DNA from: Muribaculaceae bacterium
GTDB taxonomy: Bacteria; Bacteroidota; Bacteroidia; Bacteroidales; Muribaculaceae
Assembly: GCA_023667015.1 (NCBI GenBank)
Contig: JAMPAX010000001.1
Coordinates: 297,443 to 361,442, forward strand
Length of the DNA: 64,000 nt
Direction: 5' to 3'
In this document: piece by piece, positions 1 through 7,606 of the stretch
How the letters are laid out: each line of letters starts with the position of its first letter
Numbering within the stretch: position 1 is the stretch's first letter
Notes under the pieces: model-generated
Seen by the model: the letters and a program-made list of their open reading frames with translations, nothing else
Told to the model about the DNA's origin: nothing
Database searches by the model: none
Made by a program: the position numbers and the translations under genes

Positions 1-74
1 ACTACTATAACAACGAAATCGACAAAATCTATCACACTAAAAAGAGGAAAAACTGCTAAAAATTGTTAATCTTA

Positions 75-107
75 TTTGGAAGATAACTATAAAAAGCGTT
101 ATATTTG
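75..107 (+). promoter_or_regulatory. metK promoter, Bacteroidetes type
   Basis: TTTG at 75-78 and TATATTTG at 100-107 are separated by 21 bases, matching the Bacteroidetes sigma-ABfr consensus TTTG-N19-21-TAnnTTTG. Transcription should begin near 113, immediately ahead of the candidate riboswitch. Confidence 0.75.
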
Positions 108-120
108 CAGTCCGAAAAAA

Positions 121-245
121 GGTAGTGGAAAAATTTGGCTGCTTGCAACCACTTAAAAAAATGCTAAAACTGCACACGACGCCGGATTTCATAGCGAAGA
201 AGTCGGCAAGCGGTAGAGGCATTTCCCCGGGAGATGCCTTTTTTT
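121..245 (+). promoter_or_regulatory. Candidate SAM-II riboswitch plus intrinsic terminator, metK leader
   Basis: The leader begins with a 5-bp stem, AGTGG (124-128) with CCACT (149-153). The loop carries TTT (134-136) and TTGCAA (143-148), and the stem is followed by an A-rich stretch and GCTAAAA (163-169). This order and these motifs resemble the SAM-II aptamer (UUU..UUGCAA, then GCUAAAA). GCA (145-147) can pair with TGC (162-164) as a pseudoknot; the second pseudoknot helix is poor, with GCTG/CTGC leaving a U-U mismatch. Downstream, AGGCAT (217-222) pairs with ATGCCT (234-239) followed by seven T, an intrinsic terminator 59 bases before the metK start. Control by S-adenosylmethionine fits the gene, which makes that compound. 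Family assignment is from memory of the consensus. Confidence 0.55.
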
Positions 246-251
246 GTGGAG

Positions 252-278
252 CTCCTTAAACTCCTTAAACTCCTTAAA
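252..278. repeat. 9-bp tandem repeat, 3 copies
   Basis: Three exact copies of CTCCTTAAA lie between the terminator and the metK start. Read on the other strand the unit is TTTAAGGAG, related to the AAGGAATTT array after the foldase gene at 3946-4025. Confidence 0.85.
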
Positions 279-303
279 AACAACAACATCAAAACTAATA
301 ATA

Positions 304-1644
304 ATGAATTACTTATTCACATCAGAGTCTGTATCGGAAGGACATCCCGACAAAGTAGCAGACCGCATATCCGACGCATTGCTGGATGAATTTCTGGCAC
401 GCGATCCCAAAAGCCATGTGGCGATCGAAACCCTGTGTACGACAGGCCAAGTAGTAGTAGCCGGAGAGGTAACCTCCGATGCATACGTAGATATTCTCTC
501 TACAGTGCGCGACGTAATCAACGAAATTGGCTACAACAGAGGAGCCTATCGTTTTGACGGCGACTCATGTGGCGTAATCTCCGCAGTACATGAGCAGAGT
601 GCCGACATAGCTCGCGGAGTAAATCGCGATGACAACGGCGAAGACATAGACGCCGAAAAACAAGGAGCCGGCGACCAAGGGATGATGTTTGGCTACGCAG
701 TAGACGAAACCGAAGACTACATGCCTCTGACCCTGGCCTTAAGCCACATGCTGATGAGCGAACTCGCAGCCATCCGTCGCGAAGGAAAAGATATGACCTA
801 CTATCGCAAGGGGGTGCTCAAATCCTACCTGCGTCCCGATGCAAAGAGTCAGGTGACAGTAGAATACGACGAGAACCATCAGCCGGTAAGGATCGACACA
901 ATCGTAGTATCCACCCAGCATGACGAATTCATCGCACCGATGGACGACAGCGCTGCCGCACAAGAATCAGCCGACCGCGAGATGCTCAAGCAAATCCGCA
1001 AAGACGTAGAAGAAGTGCTCATTCCCCGGGTAAAAGCAAAACTTCCCGGGAAAATCCAATCCCTGTTCAAAGAAGACATGATTCTTCACGTCAACCCCAC
1101 AGGCAAATTCGTATTGGGAGGGCCACATGCAGACACCGGACTGACCGGCCGTAAGATAATCGTAGACACCTATGGAGGACGCGGAGCCCACGGCGGAGGC
1201 GCCTTCTCCGGCAAAGATCCCTCGAAGGTAGACCGCTCGGCAGCATATGCATGTCGGTGGATAGCCAAGAACCTGGTAGCCGCCGGTGTAGCCCGCGAGG
1301 CACTGGTACAGGTAGCTTATGCCATAGGTGTAGCAGAGCCGGTATCACTGTTTGTCAACACCTTTGGCACAGGCAAGACAGGACACAGCGATGCAGAGAT
1401 AGCCGAAAAATTAGGGAAGATATTCGACCTTCGTCCCCGCGCCATTGAACGTAGCTTAGGGCTACGTGAGCCAATCTACAAAGAGACCTCGGCCTACGGA
1501 CACATGGGACGCCGACCGCAGAAGGTGGTAAAACGGTTTGAAAACCGCTACGAAACCGGCCGACCGATAGAAAGAGAAGTAGAGCTATTCACATGGGAAA
1601 AACTCGATAAAGTCGACGAGATCAAGCGCGAGTTTATGAGTTGA
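304..1644 (+). CDS. metK: S-adenosylmethionine synthetase
   Basis: Makes S-adenosylmethionine from ATP and methionine in the cytoplasm, the cell's main methyl donor. The 446-residue product has GHPDK at residues 13-17, GAGDQG at 121-126 and the [14 protein letters not shown] phosphate-binding loop near 297-310, all hallmark MetK motifs. Length is slightly above the roughly 385-residue E. coli enzyme but usual for Bacteroidetes. The start at 304 is chosen because [17 protein letters not shown] is the family's normal N terminus; an in-frame start at 244 would put translated repeat sequence in front of it. It sits alone, behind a candidate SAM-responsive leader, and its last codons enter an ATGAGTTGATTAGTGGATGAG-like repetitive stretch. 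Confidence 0.97.
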   Translation: MNYLFTSESVSEGHPDKVADRISDALLDEFLARDPKSHVAIETLCTTGQVVVAGEVTSDAYVDILSTVRDVINEIGYNRGAYRFDGDSCGVISAVHEQSADIARGVNRDDNGEDIDAEKQGAGDQGMMFGYAVDETEDYMPLTLALSHMLMSELAAIRREGKDMTYYRKGVLKSYLRPDAKSQVTVEYDENHQPVRIDTIVVSTQHDEFIAPMDDSAAAQESADREMLKQIRKDVEEVLIPRVKAKLPGKIQSLFKEDMILHVNPTGKFVLGGPHADTGLTGRKIIVDTYGGRGAHGGGAFSGKDPSKVDRSAAYACRWIAKNLVAAGVAREALVQVAYAIGVAEPVSLFVNTFGTGKTGHSDAEIAEKLGKIFDLRPRAIERSLGLREPIYKETSAYGHMGRRPQKVVKRFENRYETGRPIEREVELFTWEKLDKVDEIKREFMS

Positions 1645-1677
1645 TTAGTGGATGAGTTGATGAAATTTAGCAAATAG

Positions 1678-1709
1678 TTTGCTAAAAAGAAATCTTATTG
1701 CTAAATTTG
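1678..1709 (+). promoter_or_regulatory. Promoter of the PpiD-like foldase gene
   Basis: TTTG (1678-1681), 20 bases, then TAAATTTG (1702-1709). The predicted start near 1715 gives a leader of about 28 bases before the ATG at 1744. Confidence 0.75.
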
Positions 1710-1743
1710 CACACTAAAGAAAATAATAACACAGCTATATAGA

Positions 1744-3876
1744 ATGGCAACACTTGAAAAAATCAGGAAAAGATCAGTTCTTCTCCTTATTGTAATCGCC
1801 GCCGCATTGCTTGCATTTATTTTAGGAGATGCAATCAGCAACGGGCGCAACCTGTTTGGCAACGGCACGACCGTAGCAAAAATCGGATCAGAAAAGATAG
1901 ACATCACCGAGCTTCAGCAGCGTCAGGAGCAGCTCAATCAGCAACTTGAAGAAGCCCGACGCAACAACCCGCAATCGGTAGCCAACTTCGACACACAGAC
2001 ACTATCGCAGATGGCACTTGAGCAGCTGATCAACGAGCACCTCTTCAATGAGGCCGTAGGGAAGATGGGAATTAAAGCATCGCCCGAGACACTCCGTTTC
2101 TTCATGCTTGAGTCACCCCAGATGCTACCGGAGCTCCAGAATATCGTAGGAGCAGCTCAGCAGATAGCTCCCAACGTAGCTACCTCCCAGCAGGCCTACG
2201 ACGTAATCTTCAATCCTCAGAAATACAACCTCACCCGGAATCAGGTAGAGCACCTTCAGCGTGCATGGCTCGGCGTAGAGAAGAAATATGAGGCAGAAAT
2301 CAGCAAAATGACATATGCCGGACTTCTTCAGCGCACTCTCAAGGCCAATGATCTCGACAAGAAAGCTCTCTACAACGACTACGTAGCTACGAGCCGCGTA
2401 AGCATGGCCTTCCAACCCTACGGACAGCTCGACCCGAAGAAATATCCTGTCAGCGACGCAGAAGTAGAATCCCTCTATAAAGACGAAAGAGGTAAATACA
2501 AAGTAGAAGAGCCCACCAAGGAAATCGCCTTCATCGCCTACAACGTAGAGCCCTCCCGGCAGGATCTCAAGGCTGCCGATGCTCTTAGCAAGAAAGTAGC
2601 AGTTCAGTTGGCTCGCACCGGCACCCTCGACAAAGACTTGAAGAAAGAAGGATTGAGCGTAGACCGCCGTCAGATGCGTGCCTCCGATCTACTTAACGCT
2701 CCCCTCAAGGAATTCCTGATGGTAGCCTCCCCCGACACAGTAAAGATTCTCTACAGCGACAACTCCGGATTCAAAGTTGTTAAAATGGGGAAACGCTATG
2801 CTGCAGTAGACTCCGTAGAGGTACGCATGATACAGGTAGCCGGAGGTAAACTTCCCTCACAGGTACTTGCCAAGCTCAACGCCGGGCTTTCTGCCGACTC
2901 TCTGAGCAACGTCTTCTCCCCCGACAGCGTAATGGCAGCTCCCGCACAGTGGCTTCCCCTCTATACTAAAGAGGGCAAGAGCAGCGTAGGTCTGACTGAT
3001 GCACAGCTCGATTCCATCATCAACTCCAATGGTCGCTACATCATCCTCAACCAGCAGGCAGAAGGAGCCGTACTCGCCACTGCGACAAAGAAAAACGCAC
3101 CGGTAGAGATATATGAGTACGACGAAGTTGAATACACCATCCAGCCCTCTGCCAAGACAATGGAAGATGCACGCGCTAAACTTGAAAAATTCCTTGCAAC
3201 CAACAGCGATGCCAAGAAGTTTAAGGCCAACGGCATTAAATCCGGATATACCGTTCAAGAATACCAGGTAAGCCAGTCGACACCGGCAATTCCGCGTGTA
3301 CAGGGATACAACATGTACTTCCCCGACAGCCGCCAGGTAGTACGTTGGGCAATGATTGATGGCGAAGTTGGCGACGTATCCCACGTTTACGAGTCGAAAG
3401 ATGCAGTACATCCCGTACTCTATGCAGCCGCAGTACTTGATGCCTACGATGACTTCATCCCCGTCAGCAACCCTCGCGTAAAAGACGAGCTCACAGAGAA
3501 GGTACGCCGTTCAAAAGCAGGCGACCAGAGAGTGGCACAATATAGCAAGATGGGCAACATTGCCGCAGTAGCTCGCGCAATGGGTGTTGAGCCTCGCGAT
3601 ATCGAAGCCTTCCGTTTTGCACCCGGAGCTACAGGCGATCCGGCCGTTACCGGCAAGATTGCAGGTATGAAGCCCGGTAATAAGATGGTAGTTCTAAAGG
3701 GCGAAGACGGCGTATATGCCATAATTCTCAAAGGAAATGCCAAAGAAAGCTTCCCCTATGATGCAGCCACCTACGAACAGCAGTTCATGCAGCTGATCAA
3801 CCCCGACATCAACAAGATGCTTCGTGGCAACCGCAAGGTAGTCAACAACAGCTATCGCTTCGAAGCCGGAAACTAA
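1744..3876 (+). CDS. Periplasmic peptidyl-prolyl isomerase, PpiD/SurA type
   Basis: A 710-residue membrane-anchored folding factor. It starts with a short basic stretch (MATLEKIRKRS) and a hydrophobic segment at about residues 12-28, giving a cytoplasmic N terminus and a periplasmic body as in PpiD. A SurA_N-like helical region (EKIDITELQQRQEQLNQQLEE) follows, and middle and C-terminal regions fit parvulin-like and chaperone segments of Bacteroidetes PpiD homologues. It probably helps fold outer-membrane proteins. No partner gene is adjacent. It has its own promoter and a strong terminator, so it is likely monocistronic. The family call rests on the N-terminal architecture and length; I cannot confirm that the parvulin active site is intact. 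Confidence 0.85.
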   Translation: MATLEKIRKRSVLLLIVIAAALLAFILGDAISNGRNLFGNGTTVAKIGSEKIDITELQQRQEQLNQQLEEARRNNPQSVANFDTQTLSQMALEQLINEHLFNEAVGKMGIKASPETLRFFMLESPQMLPELQNIVGAAQQIAPNVATSQQAYDVIFNPQKYNLTRNQVEHLQRAWLGVEKKYEAEISKMTYAGLLQRTLKANDLDKKALYNDYVATSRVSMAFQPYGQLDPKKYPVSDAEVESLYKDERGKYKVEEPTKEIAFIAYNVEPSRQDLKAADALSKKVAVQLARTGTLDKDLKKEGLSVDRRQMRASDLLNAPLKEFLMVASPDTVKILYSDNSGFKVVKMGKRYAAVDSVEVRMIQVAGGKLPSQVLAKLNAGLSADSLSNVFSPDSVMAAPAQWLPLYTKEGKSSVGLTDAQLDSIINSNGRYIILNQQAEGAVLATATKKNAPVEIYEYDEVEYTIQPSAKTMEDARAKLEKFLATNSDAKKFKANGIKSGYTVQEYQVSQSTPAIPRVQGYNMYFPDSRQVVRWAMIDGEVGDVSHVYESKDAVHPVLYAAAVLDAYDDFIPVSNPRVKDELTEKVRRSKAGDQRVAQYSKMGNIAAVARAMGVEPRDIEAFRFAPGATGDPAVTGKIAGMKPGNKMVVLKGEDGVYAIILKGNAKESFPYDAATYEQQFMQLINPDINKMLRGNRKVVNNSYRFEAGN

Positions 3877-3893
3877 AAATATAAATCGCAAAT

Positions 3894-3927
3894 AAAAAAG
3901 GATTCGCTTTACGGCGAATCCTTTTTT
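3894..3927 (+). terminator. Intrinsic terminator of the foldase gene
   Basis: GGATTCGC (3900-3907) pairs with GCGAATCC (3914-3921), followed by a run of six T and preceded by A's. Confidence 0.9.
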
Positions 3928-3945
3928 ATTGCCAAGACCTAAAAA

Positions 3946-4025
3946 ACTTAAGGATCTTAAGGAATTTAAGGAACTTAAGGAATTTAAGGAACTTAAGGAA
4001 TTTAAGGAATTTAAGGAGCCTAAGG
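3946..4025. repeat. 9-bp tandem array, AAGGAAYTT-type units
   Basis: About nine imperfect copies of a 9-base unit (AAGGAATTT, AAGGAACTT, AAGGATCTT) lie between the converging foldase gene and trmD. It is related in sequence, on the opposite strand, to the repeat before metK. Confidence 0.9.
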
Positions 4026-4075
4026 ACACCTCAAGTCATCCGGTCTTCCACTGTTCAACTCTGCAACTCATCCAC

Positions 4076-4756
4076 TCACTTCAGGAGGTCAGGGCGCAGG
4101 CGGCGAGTTCTTTCCAGCGACTGTTCGTAGCGCCATTCGTCAATTTTTGCTTCATGGCCTGAGAGTAAGATGTCGGGGACTTTCCAGCCGTTGTAGTTGG
4201 CAGGGCGAGTATAAATAGGAGGTGCAAGAAGATTATCTTGGAACGAATCAGAGAAAGCCGACTGCTCATCACCGATGACACCGGGGATAAGCCGTACAAT
4301 AGAGTCAGCGATAACAGCGGCTGGCAGTTCCCCACCGGTCAAGACATAGTCTCCGATAGAGATTTCGCGAGTCACCAGATGCTCGCGAATACGATAATCG
4401 ATACCCTTATAGTGGCCACAAAGGATGATGATATTATTGAGTAAGGAGAGCGAATTGGCCATTGGCTGAGTAAGCGTCTCCCCATCGGGAGAAGTAAATA
4501 TTACTTCATCGTAGTCCCTCTGGTGGCGAAGATCGGAGATGCAATCGTCAACAGGCTGAATAGTCATAACCATTCCCGCCTCACCGCCGAAAGGATAGTC
4601 ATCCACCTTGCGATGCTTATTCTTAGAATAGTCTCGTAGATTATGAACCACAATTTCAGCGAGTCCACGATCCTGAGCACGCTTCAGAATAGAACAGTTC
4701 AACGGTCCCTCAAGCATTTCAGGTAGGACAGTAATAATGTCGATACGCATATTCAT
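4076..4756 (-). CDS. trmD: tRNA (guanine-N1)-methyltransferase
   Basis: Methylates G37 of tRNAs that have G at position 36, preventing frameshifting, with S-adenosylmethionine as donor. The 226-residue product has the TrmD start ([12 protein letters not shown]), the FGGEAGMVM motif near residue 57, and the SAM-knot sequence [14 protein letters not shown] followed by [14 protein letters not shown]. This full set defines the SPOUT-family enzyme. Two in-frame ATGs exist (4756 and 4750). The first is preceded by GGAG nine bases away, inside the stem of a terminator-like hairpin, which may make its translation or transcription conditional. It ends at the repeat-filled gap shared with the foldase gene. 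Confidence 0.95.
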   Translation of the reverse strand: MNMRIDIITVLPEMLEGPLNCSILKRAQDRGLAEIVVHNLRDYSKNKHRKVDDYPFGGEAGMVMTIQPVDDCISDLRHQRDYDEVIFTSPDGETLTQPMANSLSLLNNIIILCGHYKGIDYRIREHLVTREISIGDYVLTGGELPAAVIADSIVRLIPGVIGDEQSAFSDSFQDNLLAPPIYTRPANYNGWKVPDILLSGHEAKIDEWRYEQSLERTRRLRPDLLK

Positions 4757-4760
4757 TAGT

Positions 4761-4795
4761 AAAAACTCCTCTCGGCCTCAACGGTCGAGAGGAGT
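4761..4795 (-). terminator. Terminator-like hairpin directly upstream of trmD
   Basis: On the minus strand, a perfect 10-bp stem (4786-4795 with 4765-4774) is followed by five T, and the trmD ATG begins a few bases later. The 3' arm contains GGAG, the only Shine-Dalgarno-like sequence for trmD. Confidence 0.75.
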
Positions 4796-4891
4796 ACACA
4801 ACAAAAAATCAATCTTATGGAACAATGTTTTTTTTTAAAAACATGTCAATATTTTTAACTACATAGACCCCATCTCCTAAAGATTATACAC

Positions 4892-4935
4892 TTAAGTAGC
4901 TGTAGAATTTAAATTCAAATCGACAATCTACTTAG
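4892..4935. repeat. AT-rich palindromic intergenic element, copy 1
   Basis: TTAAGTAGCTGTAG, an AATTTAAATT core, and CGACAATCTACTTA on the far side form an imperfect inverted repeat. It lies between the inositol synthase gene and trmD, and similar elements occur near 12282, 28101, 44747, 50655-50815 and 56454. Confidence 0.75.
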
Positions 4936-4954
4936 GGGTCTCGCAGAGTAGATC

Positions 4955-6280
4955 TTAATCTATTTCCTCGTCAGCCTCATAGCCACCCATTTCGCGGATA
5001 GCATTCTTCAGCATAGTATACTGCTGGAAGAGGTTGTTGACGGGGACTTCATCCTTAGTATAGTCGTGCATCGGGCTCTTGAGGAAGAAGCTCAGGAAGC
5101 GCTGGATACCGTAGCGGTCTGCACGAGCGGCGAGGTCACTAAGGAGAACGAGGTCAAGGCAGAGGGGGGCAGCGAGGATAGAATCGCGGCAGAGGAAGTT
5201 GATCTTAATCTGCATCGGATATCCCATCCAGCCGAAGATGTCGATGTTGTCCCAACCTTCCTTGTTGTCGTTGCGAGGGGGATAGTAGTTGATACGAACC
5301 TTATGGTAGTACTGAGTATCTTCATCGTTGCCATGGCCATAGAGGTCAGGTTGCTCTTCAGGCACGAGGATAGACTCGAGAGTTGAGAGCTTGGAAACCT
5401 CCTTAGTACGGAAGTTGGCGGGTTCGTCGAGAACGAGGCCGTCACGGTTGCCGAGGATATTGGTAGAGAACCATCCGGCAAGACCCAGACAACGAGTACC
5501 GATGATAGGAGCGAAACCGGACTTAACCAGAGTCTGGCCGGTCTTGAAATCCTTACCGGCGATAGGCATCCTAGTCTGCTCAGCGAGCTCCCACATAGCG
5601 GGGATATCTACAGTAGTATTGGGAGCACCCATGATGAAAGGAGCACCCTCCATGAGAGCAGCGTAAGCGTAGCACATAGAGGGAGCTATACGTTCGCGGT
5701 CATCGGCCTTCATAGCCTTCTCGAGAGCTTCGAGAGTACCATGCACTTCCATGTCAACGGGAACGTAAACTTCTGTAGAAGCAGCCCAGAGAACGACAAC
5801 ACGCTCAACGCCGGTTTCCTTCTTGAAGTTGCGGATATCCTCACGCAGACGTTCTACCATCTCCCAGCGGGTGATGTCGCCCATAATGTTGTCACCTTCA
5901 AGACGCTTAGCGTAGTTTTTGTCGAAAGCAGCCTTCATAGGTTTGATTTTCAGGAGCTCATCCTTAACGGGATTGATATCCTTCTCCTTGAGCACCTCTG
6001 CATTGATTGCAGACTCGTAAGCATTTGCGGGATAAACGTCCCAAGCAGCGAACTCGATGTCGTTGAGGTCCGCAATGGGGACGATGTCCTTATAATGAAG
6101 GTATTTCTTATCAGCGCCTTTACCGACACGGATTTTGTCGTATTGGGTCATAGAGCCAACGGGCTTAGCGAGACCCTTGCGAGTCATCATGACACCAGTC
6201 ATGAAAGTAGTGGAGACAGCACCGAGGCCGACCACCATCACACCCAGCTTACCGTTGGGAGCTTTAGCTTTTGTTGCCAT
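4955..6280 (-). CDS. ino1: myo-Inositol-1-phosphate synthase
   Basis: Converts glucose 6-phosphate to myo-inositol 1-phosphate with NAD, the committed step to inositol. The 441-residue product has the N-terminal Rossmann sequence VMVVGLGAVSTTF, the family motif WAASTEVYVP, and a C-terminal catalytic region including IIGTRCLGLAGWFSTNILGN and the lysine-bearing GKDFKTGQTLVK. The start at 6280 (MATKAKAPNGK) is preferred over a longer frame at 6331 because it follows the promoter and begins just before the conserved region. In Bacteroides this enzyme feeds phosphatidylinositol and inositol-sphingolipid synthesis. Candidate partners lie 19 kb away at 25332-28095 rather than adjacent. Confidence 0.95.
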   Translation of the reverse strand: MATKAKAPNGKLGVMVVGLGAVSTTFMTGVMMTRKGLAKPVGSMTQYDKIRVGKGADKKYLHYKDIVPIADLNDIEFAAWDVYPANAYESAINAEVLKEKDINPVKDELLKIKPMKAAFDKNYAKRLEGDNIMGDITRWEMVERLREDIRNFKKETGVERVVVLWAASTEVYVPVDMEVHGTLEALEKAMKADDRERIAPSMCYAYAALMEGAPFIMGAPNTTVDIPAMWELAEQTRMPIAGKDFKTGQTLVKSGFAPIIGTRCLGLAGWFSTNILGNRDGLVLDEPANFRTKEVSKLSTLESILVPEEQPDLYGHGNDEDTQYYHKVRINYYPPRNDNKEGWDNIDIFGWMGYPMQIKINFLCRDSILAAPLCLDLVLLSDLAARADRYGIQRFLSFFLKSPMHDYTKDEVPVNNLFQQYTMLKNAIREMGGYEADEEID

Positions 6281-6365
6281 ATTGAAAACAAATATACTTA
6301 AGATAAATAATTCATTAATAATCGCTTTCACCCCAAAAGGAGAGATAGAGGGGGAAATTGCGGGT

Positions 6366-6396
6366 CAAAATTACTGCTGATTTTAAAAAAAGCAAA
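6366..6396 (-). promoter_or_regulatory. Promoter of the inositol-1-phosphate synthase gene
   Basis: On the minus strand TTTG (6396-6393), 19 bases, then TAATTTTG (6373-6366). Leader about 80 bases. Confidence 0.75.
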
Positions 6397-6529
6397 GAAA
6401 AAAAGGAGAAAAGTTAGGGTAGCAATTGTTAAATATTATTAATAAAATAATGATTTGGTAAATTAATGTTAAATTTAATATGATTACAAGGGTAATTGTT
6501 AAAATTATTTAAATAGGAAACTTGGGAGT

Positions 6530-6605
6530 ATAGGTCCGACAGGTCGGAGCTGTCTGACCTGTCGGACTGATCGGACTGGCCTGACTGATCGGACTTGTCG
6601 GACTT
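6530..6605. repeat. GTCCGAC / GATCGGACT degenerate repeat block
   Basis: Multiple short direct and inverted copies of CGGACTGATCGGACT-like units around GGTCCGACAGGTCGGAGC, able to fold into several alternative hairpins. It has no coding potential beyond proline/serine-rich frames created by the repeat. Confidence 0.8.
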
Positions 6606-6678
6606 GGATAGCTCGGTCTTGAGAGGGGTGAATGCTGATTTTTTGGGGTTGGGATGTGGGATTTTGGGGAAATATCAT

Positions 6679-6686
6679 TAATTTTG
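6679..6686 (+). promoter_or_regulatory. -7 element (TAATTTTG) abutting the divIC start
   Basis: TAATTTTG ends only six bases before the ATG at 6693. I find no well-spaced TTTG upstream. If used, the mRNA would be leaderless or nearly so for the start at 6693. Confidence 0.5.
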
Positions 6687-6692
6687 CAGATT

Positions 6693-7055
6693 ATGGGTAA
6701 GAAGACAAAGAAAGCCAGTTTTTGGATGAAGCGCCGTTCACATATCCCTACCATTATTATTGGTACGGGTATAATAATGCTTCTTTATTTTAATGAGGAG
6801 ACATCTTGGTCCCGCTCCGTTGAGTATGACCGTCGGATAGCGGAACTCAAGGAGCAGATAAAGCAGGAACGCGATTCTCTGGAATTTTACAGAAGTCGCC
6901 GGGCGGCAATCGTCAGCGGACAGGCAGATCTTGAGCATATGGCACGTGAGCAGTTCCACATGCAGCGTCCGTCGGAAGATGTCTTTCTTCTGACAGACCT
7001 TGTCGCAAATGAAGCTGCATCTTCAAGTACTGACAATCATGAAAAAGAGCAATAA
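6693..7055 (+). CDS. FtsB/DivIC-type septum initiator
   Basis: A small bitopic division protein of 120 residues. It has a basic cytoplasmic N terminus, one membrane segment (PTIIIGTGIIMLLYF), then a coiled coil (residues about 43-70, RRIAELKEQIKQERDSLEF) and the DLEHMAREQFHMQRPSEDVFLL tail typical of the DivIC/FtsB family. The family couples FtsL and FtsQ in the divisome. It overlaps the next gene by 17 bases, so both belong to one operon with coaX. The start is uncertain: 6693 follows the -7 element directly, and an internal ATG at 6726 (MKRRSH) would give a normal 30-base leader and still keep the membrane segment. Confidence 0.88.
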   Translation: MGKKTKKASFWMKRRSHIPTIIIGTGIIMLLYFNEETSWSRSVEYDRRIAELKEQIKQERDSLEFYRSRRAAIVSGQADLEHMAREQFHMQRPSEDVFLLTDLVANEAASSSTDNHEKEQ

Positions 7056-7602
7056 GAAATCAAATAACACCGGAACGACATCCGAAGAGAGCACCAAAGC
7101 TGAGAAAAGATCTCAAGCCGGGGCAGACTCAAAAGGCGGAGTTGATTCAAGCAGAGGAGTAGACTCCAAGATTATAAAGCGACAGCGCTGGACAGAGGTT
7201 GTAGCAACGGCCGGGCTTACCATCGTAGCCTTAGCGATGATTCTTCCCTTCGCCACGGGTCTTGAGGACTCCTTATATTATATAGGTATCTATAAATGGG
7301 TGTATGCCTTCGGAGCAGTGCTCTACACCGGAGCCCGACTGGTCAATGTCAACGCGCCCGGCGACTCCCTGCGATTGAAGAGATTGCGTCGATTGGAATT
7401 TTGGGCAGGGATGGCCTTCTGTATTGGGGCATTCCTACTCTTCTATCATTGCAACAAATACCATATTGATAATCCGGCGGCTGCCTTCACAGTGGGACCA
7501 TTGGCAGTACTTCGCGACACGATACTATTCTCCTTGGTAGGTGCGCTGATTCAGCTCATAGCCAGCTGGATGATAGCCTTCCGGATGCGTAAGGAAAGAT
7601 AG
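7039..7602 (+). CDS. Four-helix membrane protein, unknown function
   Basis: A 187-residue protein with a hydrophilic, Ser/Gly/Lys-rich N-terminal 45 residues containing imperfect repeats (SKGGVDSSRGVDSK), then four predicted membrane segments: VVATAGLTIVALAMILPF, WVYAFGAVLYTGARLV, FWAGMAFCIGAFLLFY and LFSLVGALIQLIASWMIAF. It overlaps the end of the divIC-like gene and ends five bases before coaX, so it is co-transcribed with both. I do not recognise a named family. The position suggests a conserved Bacteroidetes accessory of the division/coaX operon, but that is inference. Confidence 0.8.
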   Translation: MKKSNKKSNNTGTTSEESTKAEKRSQAGADSKGGVDSSRGVDSKIIKRQRWTEVVATAGLTIVALAMILPFATGLEDSLYYIGIYKWVYAFGAVLYTGARLVNVNAPGDSLRLKRLRRLEFWAGMAFCIGAFLLFYHCNKYHIDNPAAAFTVGPLAVLRDTILFSLVGALIQLIASWMIAFRMRKER

Positions 7603-7606
7603 AAAA

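Larger units (their letters stand above)
6281..6692. other. Intergenic region with two divergent promoters and a GTCCGA-type repeat
   Basis: No gene is supported here. It holds the inositol synthase promoter (6366-6396), a very AT-rich stretch, a low-complexity GTCCGAC/GATCGGACT repeat block (about 6530-6605), and the divIC promoter next to its start codon. Confidence 0.8.

Noticed and set aside
37-222. Minus-strand frame of 61 codons ahead of metK
   Set aside because: It overlaps the metK promoter, riboswitch candidate and terminator, has no promoter and resembles no protein.
6509-6754. Minus-strand frame rich in Pro and Ser (PTSPISQASPISPTGQTAP)
   Set aside because: The composition comes from the GTCCGA repeat block; it overlaps the start of the divIC-like gene.
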